DNA of 64,000 nt from Alphaproteobacteria bacterium. GTDB taxonomy: Bacteria; Pseudomonadota; Alphaproteobacteria; Rhizobiales; Xanthobacteraceae. The translations under genes were made by a program, and so were the position numbers. The DNA is taken from positions 5,468,001 to 5,532,000 of the forward strand of contig JBBCGH010000001.1 of NCBI GenBank assembly GCA_037200445.1, given 5' to 3'. How positions within the stretch are numbered: the stretch's first letter is position 1; each line of letters opens with the position of its first letter. Of the stretch, positions 1 to 9,249 are shown in pieces. A model generated the notes under the pieces. That model was not told the DNA's origin and did no database searches. It saw only the letters and a program-made list of their open reading frames with translations.

Positions 1-2261
1 GGCGCGGCCACAACGAAAAGATCGTGTTCGACTTCGACGATCCGATGGGGAGCAGCACGTGCGTTGCGTGCGGTGAGTGCGTGCAGGCCTGCCCGACCGG
101 CGCGCTGATGCCGGCGACCATGGTGGACGAGAACAACATCTATCTCGGCAAGCCCGACCGCACGGTCGACTCGGTCTGCCCTTATTGCGGCGTCGGCTGC
201 CAGCTCACCTATCAGATCAAGGACGACAAGATCGTCGCGGTCGAGGGCAAGAATGGCCCCGCCAATCAGCAGCGGCTGTGCGTCAAGGGCCGCTTCGGCT
301 TCGACTATGTGGCGAACCCGCAGCGCCTGCTCAAGCCGATGATCCGCAAAGACGGCGTGCCGAAGGTGCCGCACGAATTCATCGACCCGTCGAACCCATG
401 GACGCATTTCCGCGAAGCCACCTGGGAGGAGGCGCTCGACCGCGCCGCCAACGGCCTGAAGAAAATCCGCGACCGCGACGGCGGCGATGCGCTCGCGGGC
501 TTCGGTTCGGCCAAGGGCTCGAACGAAGAGGCCTATCTGTTCCAGAAGCTGATCCGCACCGGCTTCAGCACCAACAATGTCGACCACTGCACGCGGCTTT
601 GCCACGCCTCGTCGGTATCGGCGCTGCTCGAAGGCGTCGGCTCGGCGGCGGTCACCGCCACGTTCAACGAGTGCAAGAATTCCGAAGTCATCATCGTGAT
701 CGGCGCCAACCCGACCGAGAACCATCCGGTCGCCGCCACCTTCTTCAAGCAGGCCGCCAAGCGCGGCGCCAAGCTCGTCATCATGGACCCGCGCGGCACC
801 GCGATGAAGCGGCACGCCTGGAAGATGATGCAATTCAAGAACGGCGCCGATGTCGCGATGCTCAACGCCATGTTGAACGTGATCGTCACCGAGAAGCTCT
901 ACGACCAGCAATACATCCAGACTTACGTCGAGGGCTTCGACGCCTGGAAAAAGAACATCAAGGACTTCACGCCGGAGGAGATGGCGCCGATCTGCGGCAT
1001 CGATGCCGACACGCTGCGCGAGGTCGCGCGCGCCTATGCCCGCGCCGAGAGCGCGATCATCTTTTGGGGCATGGGCGTGTCGCAGCACACCCACGGCACC
1101 GACAATGCGCGCTGCCTGATCGCGCTCGCGCTGATCACCGGCCAGGTCGGCCGGCCCGGCACCGGGCTGCATCCGCTGCGCGGCCAGAACAACGTGCAGG
1201 GCGCATCCGACGCGGGGCTGATCCCGATGTTCTTCCCCGACTACAAGTCGGTCGAGAATCCGGAAGTCCGCGGCCAGTACGAGAAGGCCTGGGGCGTGAA
1301 GCTGCCGCCCAAGCGCGGCAAGACCGTGGTCGAGATCATGGACGCGGTCCATAACGACGAGATCAAGGGCATGTACATCGAGGGCGAGAACCCGGCGATG
1401 TCGGACCCCGACCTCAACCACGCACGCCAGGCGCTCGCGCACCTCGAACATCTGGTGGTGCAGGACCTCTTTCTCACCGAGACCGCCGTGTACGCGGACG
1501 TCGTACTGCCGGCGTCGGGCTGGCCCGAGAAGAGCGGCACCGTCACCAACACCAATCGTCAGGTGCAGATGGGTCGCCAGGCGATCCCGCTGCCCGGCGA
1601 CACGCGCCACGACATCTGGATCATCACCGAGATCGCCAACCGCATGGGCTGCGGCTGGAATTACAAAAGCGTCGGCGAGGTGTTCGACGAAATGGCCTCG
1701 ATGATGCCGGCGCTCGACAACATCACGTGGGATCGCGTCGACCGCGAATACGCCGTGACCTATCCTACGGACGGTCCGGATGTGCCGGGCCGCGACGTGG
1801 TGTTCGATGCCGGCTTCCCGCGGCCGGGCGGCTTTGCCAAGCTGGTCGCCACCAAGCTCCAGCCGCCTGACGAAGTGCCGGACGCCGAGTATCCGTTCAT
1901 CCTCTCGACCGGGCGCCAGCTCGAGCACTGGCACACCGGCTCGATGACGCGCCGCGCCACGGTGCTCGATGCGCTCGAGCCGAACGCGACCGTGCAGGTC
2001 TCGCGCGGCACGCTCGCCAAGCTCGGCATCCAGCCGGGCGATCCGGTGCGCGTCACGACGCGGCGCGGCACGGTCACGCTCGCCACGCGCCAGGACGACG
2101 CAATCCCCGACGGCGTGGTGTTCATCCCGTTCGCCTATGTCGAGGCGGCGGCGAACCTGCTCACCAATCCGAAGCTCGACCCGTTCGGGAAAATTCCCGA
2201 ATTCAAGTTCTGCGCCGCGAAGGTCGAGCGTGTGGAGCCGGTGCGCGAGGCGGCGGAGTAA
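1..2261 (+). CDS. fdsA: NAD-dependent formate dehydrogenase, alpha (Mo) subunit, 5'-truncated by window edge
   Basis: Catalytic subunit that oxidises formate to CO2 in the cytoplasm and passes electrons through Fe-S clusters to the NAD-reducing FdsB/FdsG partners (family knowledge). The frame is open from base 3, before the GTG at 24, so the real start and the N-terminal [2Fe-2S] domain lie outside the window. Visible in order: a ferredoxin motif CVACGECVQACP, the molybdoenzyme [4Fe-4S] motif CPYCGVGC followed by LCVKGR, and the Mo-ligand cysteine in RLCHASSV (Cys, not Sec). A C-terminal molybdopterin-dinucleotide domain contains GRQLEHWHTGSMT. About 750 residues are present. No fdsC or fdsD follows: the next gene is on the opposite strand. 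In this neighbourhood it could remove formate produced from methoxyl-derived C1 units. A membrane-linked FdhF relative is the main alternative. Confidence 0.92.
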   Translation, partial: RGHNEKIVFDFDDPMGSSTCVACGECVQACPTGALMPATMVDENNIYLGKPDRTVDSVCPYCGVGCQLTYQIKDDKIVAVEGKNGPANQQRLCVKGRFGFDYVANPQRLLKPMIRKDGVPKVPHEFIDPSNPWTHFREATWEEALDRAANGLKKIRDRDGGDALAGFGSAKGSNEEAYLFQKLIRTGFSTNNVDHCTRLCHASSVSALLEGVGSAAVTATFNECKNSEVIIVIGANPTENHPVAATFFKQAAKRGAKLVIMDPRGTAMKRHAWKMMQFKNGADVAMLNAMLNVIVTEKLYDQQYIQTYVEGFDAWKKNIKDFTPEEMAPICGIDADTLREVARAYARAESAIIFWGMGVSQHTHGTDNARCLIALALITGQVGRPGTGLHPLRGQNNVQGASDAGLIPMFFPDYKSVENPEVRGQYEKAWGVKLPPKRGKTVVEIMDAVHNDEIKGMYIEGENPAMSDPDLNHARQALAHLEHLVVQDLFLTETAVYADVVLPASGWPEKSGTVTNTNRQVQMGRQAIPLPGDTRHDIWIITEIANRMGCGWNYKSVGEVFDEMASMMPALDNITWDRVDREYAVTYPTDGPDVPGRDVVFDAGFPRPGGFAKLVATKLQPPDEVPDAEYPFILSTGRQLEHWHTGSMTRRATVLDALEPNATVQVSRGTLAKLGIQPGDPVRVTTRRGTVTLATRQDDAIPDGVVFIPFAYVEAAANLLTNPKLDPFGKIPEFKFCAAKVERVEPVREAAE

Positions 2262-2317
2262 TTTCCGCGGTAAAGTGGCCGGGGGTCAATCGGCCATCGG
2301 CCCGGTGCATATTCAGG

Positions 2318-2680
2318 TCAGATGATTATGCTCAGCGAGGCCGTTTTGTCGATGATGCAGCGCTGGGCGAACGCCACCACCGTTTGATTCTTGAGCTTCA
2401 TCGGAACGGCAACAACCAGCGTCGCGGGCACCCGGGGTGGAAAAAAACCTTGCGAGCGGCCTAAGTCGTAGGCGGCGTATTCGGGCAGCATGACGCCGTC
2501 GACCGAGAGATTGAACTGACCGCCTGGGGCCTCGCCCACCTGATGAGAGCCCGGCACGTTCAGGATGACGAGCGCCAGTTCGTTCGCCCCTTGCGGGATC
2601 GTCAGAGTGAGGCCCGGGATTGGGATCGAGTCCTGCAAGAACTGCTGATATCCCGAGAACTGCGCAAACAAGACCGTCAT
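2318..2680 (-). CDS. Hypothetical small beta-rich protein
   Basis: I do not recognise this 120-residue protein. The start is set at the ATG at 2680 because the sequence just upstream on the minus strand reads GGGAGG with suitable spacing; an in-frame ATG 30 bases further up has no such site. The protein is rich in alternating hydrophobic stretches (for example LALVILNVPGS and ATLVVAVPM), with few charged residues, no signal peptide and no obvious transmembrane helix, which suggests a beta-sandwich. It lies downstream of the monohaem cytochrome gene on the same strand, 86 bases away, and could be the last member of that transcript. No function is proposed. Confidence 0.6.
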   Translation of the reverse strand: MTVLFAQFSGYQQFLQDSIPIPGLTLTIPQGANELALVILNVPGSHQVGEAPGGQFNLSVDGVMLPEYAAYDLGRSQGFFPPRVPATLVVAVPMKLKNQTVVAFAQRCIIDKTASLSIII

Positions 2681-2766
2681 CGCTTTCCTCCCTTTGAGAT
2701 TGCATCGCACTGAAGCAGAAGCAGCCTGCCGGGTCCAACACGAGTGTTCGTTTCCCAGTCCGGCAC

Positions 2767-3087
2767 TTATCGCTGCGGCGGCTTCGTCGTGATCTCGATG
2801 GCGGCGAAATAGGCCGCGAGGTCGGCGACATCCTGGTCGGTGAGTTTCTCGACCACGATCGACATCATGTCGTTCTTGCGCACGCCTTTGCGGAAATCAT
2901 TGAGCGAATTGATCAGGAACGGCTCGGGCTGGCCGCCGAGGTTCGGCGCCTCGGGCAATTTCGAGAGGCCGTCGAGGCCGTGGCAGGTCTGGCACTGCAG
3001 GGCTTTCTGGCGGCCGGCTTTGATATCGCCGGCGGCGTGCGCCGAGGACACGCACAGAATCAGCGAAAGAGTGACGACGGATGTCAC
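2767..3087 (-). CDS. Secreted class I monohaem cytochrome c
   Basis: A periplasmic electron carrier of about 106 residues. A hydrophobic signal segment (VVTLSLILCVSSAHA) is followed by the haem-binding motif CQTCHG and a likely distal methionine in the DMMS segment; the fold ends with the usual helix DVADLAAYFA. It follows a PQQ-type dehydrogenase gene and is the likely electron acceptor. The start is uncertain. The GTG at 3087 gives a short signal peptide without a basic n-region. An ATG at 3228 overlaps the upstream stop (TGATG) and is in frame, but translation from it would read through a palindromic repeat (3098-3198), giving an unusual Pro/Arg-rich extension. The repeat may have been inserted into the original signal-peptide region. 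Confidence 0.8.
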   Translation of the reverse strand: MTSVVTLSLILCVSSAHAAGDIKAGRQKALQCQTCHGLDGLSKLPEAPNLGGQPEPFLINSLNDFRKGVRKNDMMSIVVEKLTDQDVADLAAYFAAIEITTKPPQR

Positions 3088-3097
3088 GAGCGAGCTT

Positions 3098-3198
3098 TCC
3101 CCTCGCCCCGGGGAGCGGGGAGAGGGTGCCGAGCGAATGCGAGTCGGGAGAGGGGCAGCTTCAGCATGAGAGCCCTCTCCCGCAAGCGGGAGAGGGGA
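3098..3198. repeat. GC-rich palindromic intergenic repeat (REP-like)
   Basis: Two stem-forming palindromes separated by a spacer containing gagcgaatgcgagtcggg. The clearest stem is 3173-3196, CCCTCTCCCGC-AA-GCGGGAGAGGG, a perfect 11-bp stem; a second imperfect one lies at about 3100-3126. This form (ctctccc-gcgggagagg with a gagcgagtcggg spacer) is common between genes of Hyphomicrobiales (general knowledge). It lies between the dehydrogenase stop and the cytochrome signal-peptide code, and the cytochrome frame stays open across it. Confidence 0.75.
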
Positions 3199-3227
3199 AA
3201 GAAGAGTCGCGCAGCGACTCAGATGCA

Positions 3228-4493
3228 TCACTTCCCGTCGTACCAGATGCGATAGAGCGCGCCGGCAAGATCGTCCGACACGAGGATCGATCCGTCTGGC
3301 AACTGCGCGACATCGACCGGGCGCCCGAGATATTCGCCGTTGTCGTTCCAGCCTTCGGCGAACGGCTCGGTCTTGTCCGCCGTGCCGTCCGGCTTCAGGC
3401 TCGTGAACATCACGCGCGCGCCGACCGGCACGGTGCGATTCCATGAGCCGTGCTGAGCCGAGAAGATGCCGCCCTGATACTTCGCCGGGAACTGCTTGCC
3501 CGAATAGAAGGTCATGCCGAGGTCGGCGGCATGCGCCACCATCTCGACCTGCGGAAACGTGACGTTCGCCGGCGGGGTCTGATCCTTGTACTCGGTGGTG
3601 CGCGTCTTGCCGCCGCCGTAATACGGGAAGCCGAAATACATGCCCGGCTTATCGGCCCGGTTGAGTTCTCCGGGCGGCTGGTCGTCGCCCATGCCGTCCA
3701 CCTGGTTGTCGGTGAACCACAGCGACTTGTCCTTCGGATTGAAGTCCATGCCGACCGAATTGCGCACGCCCCAGGCGAACACTTCGCGGTCCTTGCCTTC
3801 ACGGCTCACGCGAATGATGCCGCCGATGCCTTCTTTCTTGTAAAGATCCATCTTGTCCGGCGCGAACACGTTGAACGGCTGTCCGAGCGTGACGTAGAGC
3901 TTGTCGTCCGGCCCAACGCGGCAAACCCGCGAGGTGTGATTGTAGGACTCCTCCGCCGGCGGGATCAGCTCGCCTTCCTTCACCACCTGGAACGCCGCAA
4001 CGTCCGGTCCCTCGTAGAAGAATTCGGCCGCCGGGAAGACGAGCACGCGGTTCTGTTCGGCGATGAACAGGAAGCCGTCTTTCGAGAAGCACACGCCATT
4101 CGGAATCTTGAACGGAATCGACGGCGCGAACTCCTTCACCTCGTCGGCGATCCGCATTTTGGCGCGGTCGGTGACGGACCACACCTTGCTCTTGCGCGTG
4201 CCGACGAAGGTCACGATCCCCTGCGGCCCGACCGCCATGTGGCGGGCGTCCGGCACGAGCGCATAGAGGCCGATGTGGAAACCCTTCGGCAGCTTGATCT
4301 TGGTCGCCAGCGTCTTCTTGATCGCGTCGGCCTTCGGGCCGGTCTGGGGAATGTGCGCCGGCTCGACAGTACCGGTTTGCTGGAAGTTGCCGAGCTTTTC
4401 GAGGTTGCCGGCGGTTGGCTGCGGCTGCGCATATCCGGGAGCCGCCAAGGCAAGAAGGAGCGCCGAAGCGGCGCCGAAATACACTGCTCTCAT
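3228..4493 (-). CDS. PQQ-dependent glucose/sorbosone dehydrogenase-family protein (copy 1)
   Basis: A periplasmic enzyme of the soluble quinoprotein glucose dehydrogenase (GSDH/YliI) beta-propeller family, 421 residues. It has a Sec signal peptide (ALLLALAAPGYAQ) and the ATG at 4493 has a strong GAGGAGG ribosome site. Family-type motifs seen are LPKGFHIGLYA at the mature N-terminus, GVRNSVGMDF, WFTDNQVDGMGDD, FSAQHGSWNRTVPVG and GRPVDVAQLPDGSILVSDD near the C-terminus. Members oxidise sugars or aldehydes with PQQ and pass electrons to cytochrome c (family knowledge). The substrate here is unknown. The stop overlaps an in-frame ATG for the downstream cytochrome (TGATG), which supports a dehydrogenase-cytochrome pair. 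pqqA lies 212 bases upstream. Confidence 0.87.
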   Translation of the reverse strand: MRAVYFGAASALLLALAAPGYAQPQPTAGNLEKLGNFQQTGTVEPAHIPQTGPKADAIKKTLATKIKLPKGFHIGLYALVPDARHMAVGPQGIVTFVGTRKSKVWSVTDRAKMRIADEVKEFAPSIPFKIPNGVCFSKDGFLFIAEQNRVLVFPAAEFFYEGPDVAAFQVVKEGELIPPAEESYNHTSRVCRVGPDDKLYVTLGQPFNVFAPDKMDLYKKEGIGGIIRVSREGKDREVFAWGVRNSVGMDFNPKDKSLWFTDNQVDGMGDDQPPGELNRADKPGMYFGFPYYGGGKTRTTEYKDQTPPANVTFPQVEMVAHAADLGMTFYSGKQFPAKYQGGIFSAQHGSWNRTVPVGARVMFTSLKPDGTADKTEPFAEGWNDNGEYLGRPVDVAQLPDGSILVSDDLAGALYRIWYDGK

Positions 4494-4650
4494 GGTGTCC
4501 TCCTCGCGTCCTTGTGATCGCGGACGCTGGAGGAACTATCTCACAACCGGCGCGGCACGTCCTTCAACATTCATGTGAGGCAGCAATGCCAGCGGCGCAC
4601 GGCCGTGGGCCAGTGCCCGCTGGGAAATTTTCAGGACTATGAAAATGGAA

Positions 4651-4682
4651 GTGGCCGCCGCACCTTCCGGGGCGGCGGCCAC
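4651..4682 (-). terminator. Intrinsic terminator downstream of pqqA
   Basis: Perfect 11-bp inverted repeat GTGGCCGCCGC / GCGGCGGCCAC with a 10-base loop, 23 bases beyond the pqqA stop. On the minus strand it is followed by a T-rich stretch (TTCCATTTTC). It separates pqqA from the downstream dehydrogenase, suggesting that pqqA is transcribed alone or at a higher level. Confidence 0.75.
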
Positions 4683-4705
4683 AGCATTCCTTCTACGTCA
4701 GGCGA

Positions 4706-4783
4706 TCAGAACTCGGCCGGCAGATAGCCGTTGATCTCGAGCCCGATGCAGATCTCGACAAGTGTCGGTGTGGTCCAAGCCAT
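4706..4783 (-). CDS. pqqA: PqqA, pyrroloquinoline quinone precursor peptide
   Basis: A 25-codon gene. It begins MAWTTPTLVEIC and then carries the PqqA hallmark E-x3-Y: Glu16 and Tyr20 in GLEINGY. These two residues are cross-linked by the radical-SAM enzyme PqqE to form the PQQ skeleton (family knowledge), and their numbering matches canonical PqqA. A strong AGGAG ribosome site precedes the ATG and an intrinsic terminator follows. No pqqBCDE is seen in the window, so this is either an orphan or an extra copy. It lies between two dehydrogenase-cytochrome pairs that would use PQQ, so it may boost cofactor supply when they are expressed. Cys12 is noted; I do not know it to be usual. Confidence 0.9.
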   Translation of the reverse strand: MAWTTPTLVEICIGLEINGYLPAEF

Positions 4784-4903
4784 GGTCTTCTCCTTTGAAG
4801 CGGGCGCGTCCGCCCGATACGAACCAACGCGCCAACTTACCGTCTGGTTCGGTTCCGCGCAACTGGCGGTTCGTCGCAGAGGCGCGCCTTCACGCGGTTT
4901 GTT

Positions 4904-5470
4904 TCACTTGAAGCGCGCCAGGTAGTGGGCGAGATCGACGATATTCTGGTCGGTCACCGGCCGGATCACCTCGTCCATGGTGGCATCGTAGCCGGGGCGC
5001 TGGGCGGTCTTGTAGTCGCGCAGCGCCTTCAACAGATAGTCCTCGCGCTGTGCCGCGAGCCGCGGCATCTGATCGCGTCCGGAGAAGTCCGGGTTGTGGC
5101 ACGAGGCGCAGTGGTTTGCCGCGATCGCCGCCTGCGCTCGCGCCGCGATCTCCGGATTGGGTGCCTCGCCAGACGCCTTCGGCGGCGGCAGCTTGGCGAA
5201 GTAAGCGGAGAAATTGCGCAGGTCGTCGTCGCTCATGTCTTTGGCAAGATCGTTCATGATCTCGACCTTGCGCGTGCCCTGCCGGAACATGAACAGCTGG
5301 ATCAGCGTGAAGTCTGCCGGCATACCGGCCAGCGAGGGCACTTCGGGGTTCTCCGAAATGCCTTTCTCGCCATGACAGGCGAGGCATCCGGCAAGCTTCT
5401 CGTCGTAGGTCATGGCGTGCGCGCTACCGGCCAGCACGCTAAACACGATCGCGGCGAAAACCGTCCGCAT
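4904..5470 (-). CDS. Secreted dihaem cytochrome c (c4-like)
   Basis: A periplasmic electron-transfer protein of 188 residues. It has a signal peptide (MRTVFAAIVFSVLAGSAHA) and two class I haem domains: CLACHG at about residue 29 and CASCHN at about residue 120. Likely distal methionines are in EIMNDLAKDM and TMDEVIRP. Both domains have the matching C-terminal helices (LRNFSAYFAKL and IVDLAHYLARF), so the protein is a tandem duplication typical of cytochrome c4 or dehydrogenase cytochrome subunits. It lies 54 bases after the second sorbosone-type dehydrogenase on the same strand and is its probable electron acceptor. Confidence 0.88.
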   Translation of the reverse strand: MRTVFAAIVFSVLAGSAHAMTYDEKLAGCLACHGEKGISENPEVPSLAGMPADFTLIQLFMFRQGTRKVEIMNDLAKDMSDDDLRNFSAYFAKLPPPKASGEAPNPEIAARAQAAIAANHCASCHNPDFSGRDQMPRLAAQREDYLLKALRDYKTAQRPGYDATMDEVIRPVTDQNIVDLAHYLARFK

Positions 5471-5524
5471 GCATCACCGTCGGGGCTGGAAGCGAGGGCG
5501 GCCGTGCCGCCCTCGCGTTTCAGA

Positions 5525-6811
5525 TCACTTCGCAGCGTGTTTCTGGTTGCCGTAGGTCACGCGCCAGATCGCGCCGTTGAAGTCGTCCGAGATCAGCATC
5601 GAGCCGTCCTTGGTGAACAGCACGTCGACCGGGCGGCCGATGTAGTTGTTGTCCGGACCGATGAAGCCCGTGAGGAAGACTTCGGTGCCCTTCACGGTGC
5701 CGTTCGGATTGAGGAACACCGCCAGGATGTCGCCGCCGAACTTCTTGGTGCGATTCCACGAGCCGTGGCGCGCGATGAAGATCGCGTTCTTGTACTTCGC
5801 CGGGAAGTTTCCGCCGGTGTAGAAGCGCATGCCGAGGCCGGCCGAGTGTGGACCGGTCTTCAGGATCGGCGGCTCGAAATCGCTGCAGGAATGGCCCCAG
5901 CCGAATTCCGGATCCGGGAAGTCGCCCTGATAGCAGAAGGGCGAGCCGAAGTGCTGGCCGGTCTTGGTGACGCGGTTGAGCTCATCCTCGGGAACGTCCT
6001 CGCTCGCCCAGTCGCGCTGGTTGTCGGTGAAGTACAGCTCCTTCGATACCGGGTGCCAGTCGAAACCGACCGTGTTGCGTACGCCTTTCGCAACGACCTC
6101 GGCGCCGCTGCCGTCCAGATTGATGCGGCGGATCTGAGCGTGCGTGTCCGGCGGCAGGCAGTTGTTGCAGGGCTGGCCGATCGGCACGTAGAGCTTGTTG
6201 TCCGGCCCGATGCCGATGAACTTCCAGCCGTGCGCTTCGTCTTTCGGGAGGTCGCTGTAGATCACAGTCGGTTTCGGCGACTTGTCGAGATTGTCCTCGA
6301 CTTTTTCGATTTTCGAGACCTGCGAGAGCTCGGCGATGTAAAGCGTGCCATCCTTGATGGCGAGCCCGTTCGGCCGATAGAGGCCAGACACGAGCACCTT
6401 CACATCGCGCTTGCCGTCCTTCTCGGTGATGTAGTGGACCTTGTCCTGCAGACGGCTGCCGACGAAGATCGTGCCCTTCTCGCCCTGACGCATCGAGCGG
6501 GCATTCGGTACCTGGCCGGCATAAAGCTCGACATTGAAGCCCTTCTGCAGCTTCAGTTTGCCCGGAACGGTCGCGAGCTTGTCGGCCGTTGCCGGAATCG
6601 GCGGGGCCGCGACCGGCGCGAGCTTCATCGCGGCTTCGGTGTTGGGGCGGCCGATCAGCGGCGAGCCGGGTGGCAGCGGCGCAGCGGCGGGCGCGGGCGC
6701 CGGAGCGGCGCCGGGTGCGGGCTGCTGTTGCGCGGCAGCCGGATAGATCGTGAGGGTACCGAGGGTACCGGCGAGCAGCATCGCGCGCCGGATCGAAAGC
6801 CGGAATTCCAT
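5525..6811 (-). CDS. PQQ-dependent glucose/sorbosone dehydrogenase-family protein (copy 2)
   Basis: A periplasmic beta-propeller quinoprotein of 428 residues, paralogous to the gene at 3228-4493. The start is placed at the ATG at 6811: a GGAGG site lies six bases upstream, while the other in-frame ATG abuts that site. Signal peptide (AMLLAGTLGTLTIYPAAAQ) followed by a long Pro/Ala-rich linker, then the family motifs LQKGFNVELYAGQVPNARSM, GVRNTVGFDWHP, YFTDNQRDW, FIARHGSWNRTKKFG and GRPVDVLFTKDGSMLISDD. A Cys pair in PIGQPCNNCLPP is absent from copy 1. It heads the unit with the dihaem cytochrome and is divergent from the thiolase gene across about 180 bases. Substrate unknown. Confidence 0.87.
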   Translation of the reverse strand: MEFRLSIRRAMLLAGTLGTLTIYPAAAQQQPAPGAAPAPAPAAAPLPPGSPLIGRPNTEAAMKLAPVAAPPIPATADKLATVPGKLKLQKGFNVELYAGQVPNARSMRQGEKGTIFVGSRLQDKVHYITEKDGKRDVKVLVSGLYRPNGLAIKDGTLYIAELSQVSKIEKVEDNLDKSPKPTVIYSDLPKDEAHGWKFIGIGPDNKLYVPIGQPCNNCLPPDTHAQIRRINLDGSGAEVVAKGVRNTVGFDWHPVSKELYFTDNQRDWASEDVPEDELNRVTKTGQHFGSPFCYQGDFPDPEFGWGHSCSDFEPPILKTGPHSAGLGMRFYTGGNFPAKYKNAIFIARHGSWNRTKKFGGDILAVFLNPNGTVKGTEVFLTGFIGPDNNYIGRPVDVLFTKDGSMLISDDFNGAIWRVTYGNQKHAAK

Positions 6812-6989
6812 TGTCATCCTCCCTGACATCGCGGGGCTTCTCGCCGCCGCCACTGCTTGTGCAGTCACGCAATCGGGCCCCGTCCAACCCAAGTCTCCGA
6901 CTTTTGCCGCGCGAGTGCAATCGCTCTCCAGCGGATGGCACGGTCACGGATTCGTGCGATAAACCCCGCAAATCCCTGAGGAGCTCGTC

Positions 6990-8189
<1,200 letters not shown>

Positions 8190-8289
8190 CCTCATGGTGA
8201 GGAGCCGCGCGCAGCGCGGCGTCTCGAACCATGGCCACAAACAACGAGCGTGATGCATCCTTCGAGACGCGCCCTGTGGGCGCTCCTCA
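8190..8289. repeat. Palindromic intergenic repeat, left part (interrupted by IS)
   Basis: Begins right after the pcaF stop with CCTCATGGTGAGGAG, then GCCGCGCGCAGCGCGGC, GTCTCGAACCATG, a variable core, and TTCGAGACGCGCCC-TGT-GGGCGCTCCTCA. GTCTCGAA and TTCGAGAC pair as a long hairpin. Joined to 9225-9242 it reads as the common alphaproteobacterial element ending CTCCTCAGGATGAGG. The IS5-type element splits it. Confidence 0.7.
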
Positions 8290-9221
8290 GAAGCTGGCCG
8301 AAAAATAATGAGGTGATTTCAGTCCTTTGTGGTTCCGTCGGATTTGCGAGATTCGATGGAGGCCACAATGGCTTGGACTGAAATCACCCGGGCGCAGTAT
8401 CGGCGCGACGGGCTGGGCTATGCAAGCGACCTGAACGATGCGGAGTGGCTTGTCCTGTCGTTCTTCCTGCCTGCACGCTGCCATGTCGGACGTCCGCGCG
8501 AAGTCGATTTGCGGCTGGTGATCGACGCGATCCTGTATGTGCTTTCGACCGGCTGCCAATGGCGCGCACTGCCGCACGCGTTCCCGCCGCGCTCGACGGT
8601 TCAGTATTACTTCTATCTCTGGCGCGACCAGCGGCTGTGGCGGCGGATCAATCTCGCGCTGGTACGGCGAGCCCGCGAAGCGATGGGCCGCAACGCCGTT
8701 CCCTCCGCCGGCGTGATCGACAGCCAGAGCGTCAAGACCACGGAAAGCGGCGGCCCACGCGGGTTTGACGCTGCCAAGAAGGTCAAAGGACGCAAGCGCC
8801 ACATGATCACCGACACGCAGGGCTTTCCGCTCGCCGTCCTGGTGCACGCGGCCAACATCCAGGACAATCACGGTGCGGTGCCGTTGCTTCGCACGCTGCG
8901 GCAGACATTCCCCAGGCTGCGGTACGTCGTCGCCGATCGTGTCTATCGTGGACCCAAGCTGCGCAAAGCGATCGCTGCGTTCGGCCGCTGGAGGATCGAG
9001 ATCGTCACGCGATCCGAGCGGATCGGCACCTTCAAACCCGAGCCCAAGCGCTGGGTGATCGAGCGTACCTTCGCCTGGTTGGGACGCAACCGCCGTCTCG
9101 CCAAGGACTTCGAACGCACCATCGAAAGCGCCGAGGCATGGTTCCTGATCGCCTCCGTCCGACTCATCTCTCGCCGCCTCGCAAGACAGCAGGAACAAAG
9201 ATAGAGTTTTGAGTCAGACTC
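8290..9221 (+). mobile_element. IS5-family insertion sequence (932 bp) with TCA target duplication
   Basis: Ends were deduced by restoring the split repeat. The left flank ends CTCCTCA (8283-8289) and the right flank resumes TCAGGATGAGG (9222-9232), so TCA is duplicated, matching the T-N-A target pattern of one IS5 subgroup. The imperfect terminal inverted repeats are GAAGCTGGCCGAAAA at the left and, read inward, GAGTCTGACTCAAAA at the right (shared GA..CTG.C..AAAA). A single transposase gene fills the element and looks intact. Confidence 0.82.
8329..9204 (+). CDS. IS5-family DDE transposase
   Basis: Transposase of 291 residues (277 if started at the ATG at 8371, the MAWTEIT start). It has an N-terminal DUF4096-type domain (LNDAEWLVLSFFLP, GRPREVDLRLVIDAILYVL, GCQWRALP) and a DDE catalytic core. 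The first Asp is in GVIDSQSVKT, the second in YVVADRVYRG, and the Glu in WVIERTFAWLGRNRRL, all present. The single uninterrupted frame indicates that it may still be active. Nothing besides the transposase lies in the element. Confidence 0.93.
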   Translation: MVPSDLRDSMEATMAWTEITRAQYRRDGLGYASDLNDAEWLVLSFFLPARCHVGRPREVDLRLVIDAILYVLSTGCQWRALPHAFPPRSTVQYYFYLWRDQRLWRRINLALVRRAREAMGRNAVPSAGVIDSQSVKTTESGGPRGFDAAKKVKGRKRHMITDTQGFPLAVLVHAANIQDNHGAVPLLRTLRQTFPRLRYVVADRVYRGPKLRKAIAAFGRWRIEIVTRSERIGTFKPEPKRWVIERTFAWLGRNRRLAKDFERTIESAEAWFLIASVRLISRRLARQQEQR

Positions 9222-9242
9222 TCAGGATGAGGACTGAGGAGG
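9222..9242. repeat. Palindromic intergenic repeat, right part, supplying the ligI ribosome site
   Basis: Continuation of the repeat split by the IS: TCAGGATGAGGACTGAGGAGG. Its final GAGGAGG lies seven bases before the ligI GTG start and serves as its Shine-Dalgarno site. Confidence 0.65.
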
Positions 9243-9249
9243 TTTCCCC

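Noticed and set aside
2996-3200. Possible CRISPR or tandem array in the GC-rich palindromes
   Set aside because: Only two or three stems with unequal spacing and no regular spacers; the same holds for 19876-20016 and 42994-43098.
4925-6826. 633-codon plus-strand open frame opposite the cytochrome and sorbosone-type dehydrogenase genes
   Set aside because: Arg/Glu/Val-rich antisense shadow of high-GC genes, no ribosome site; the minus-strand frames carry haem and propeller motifs.
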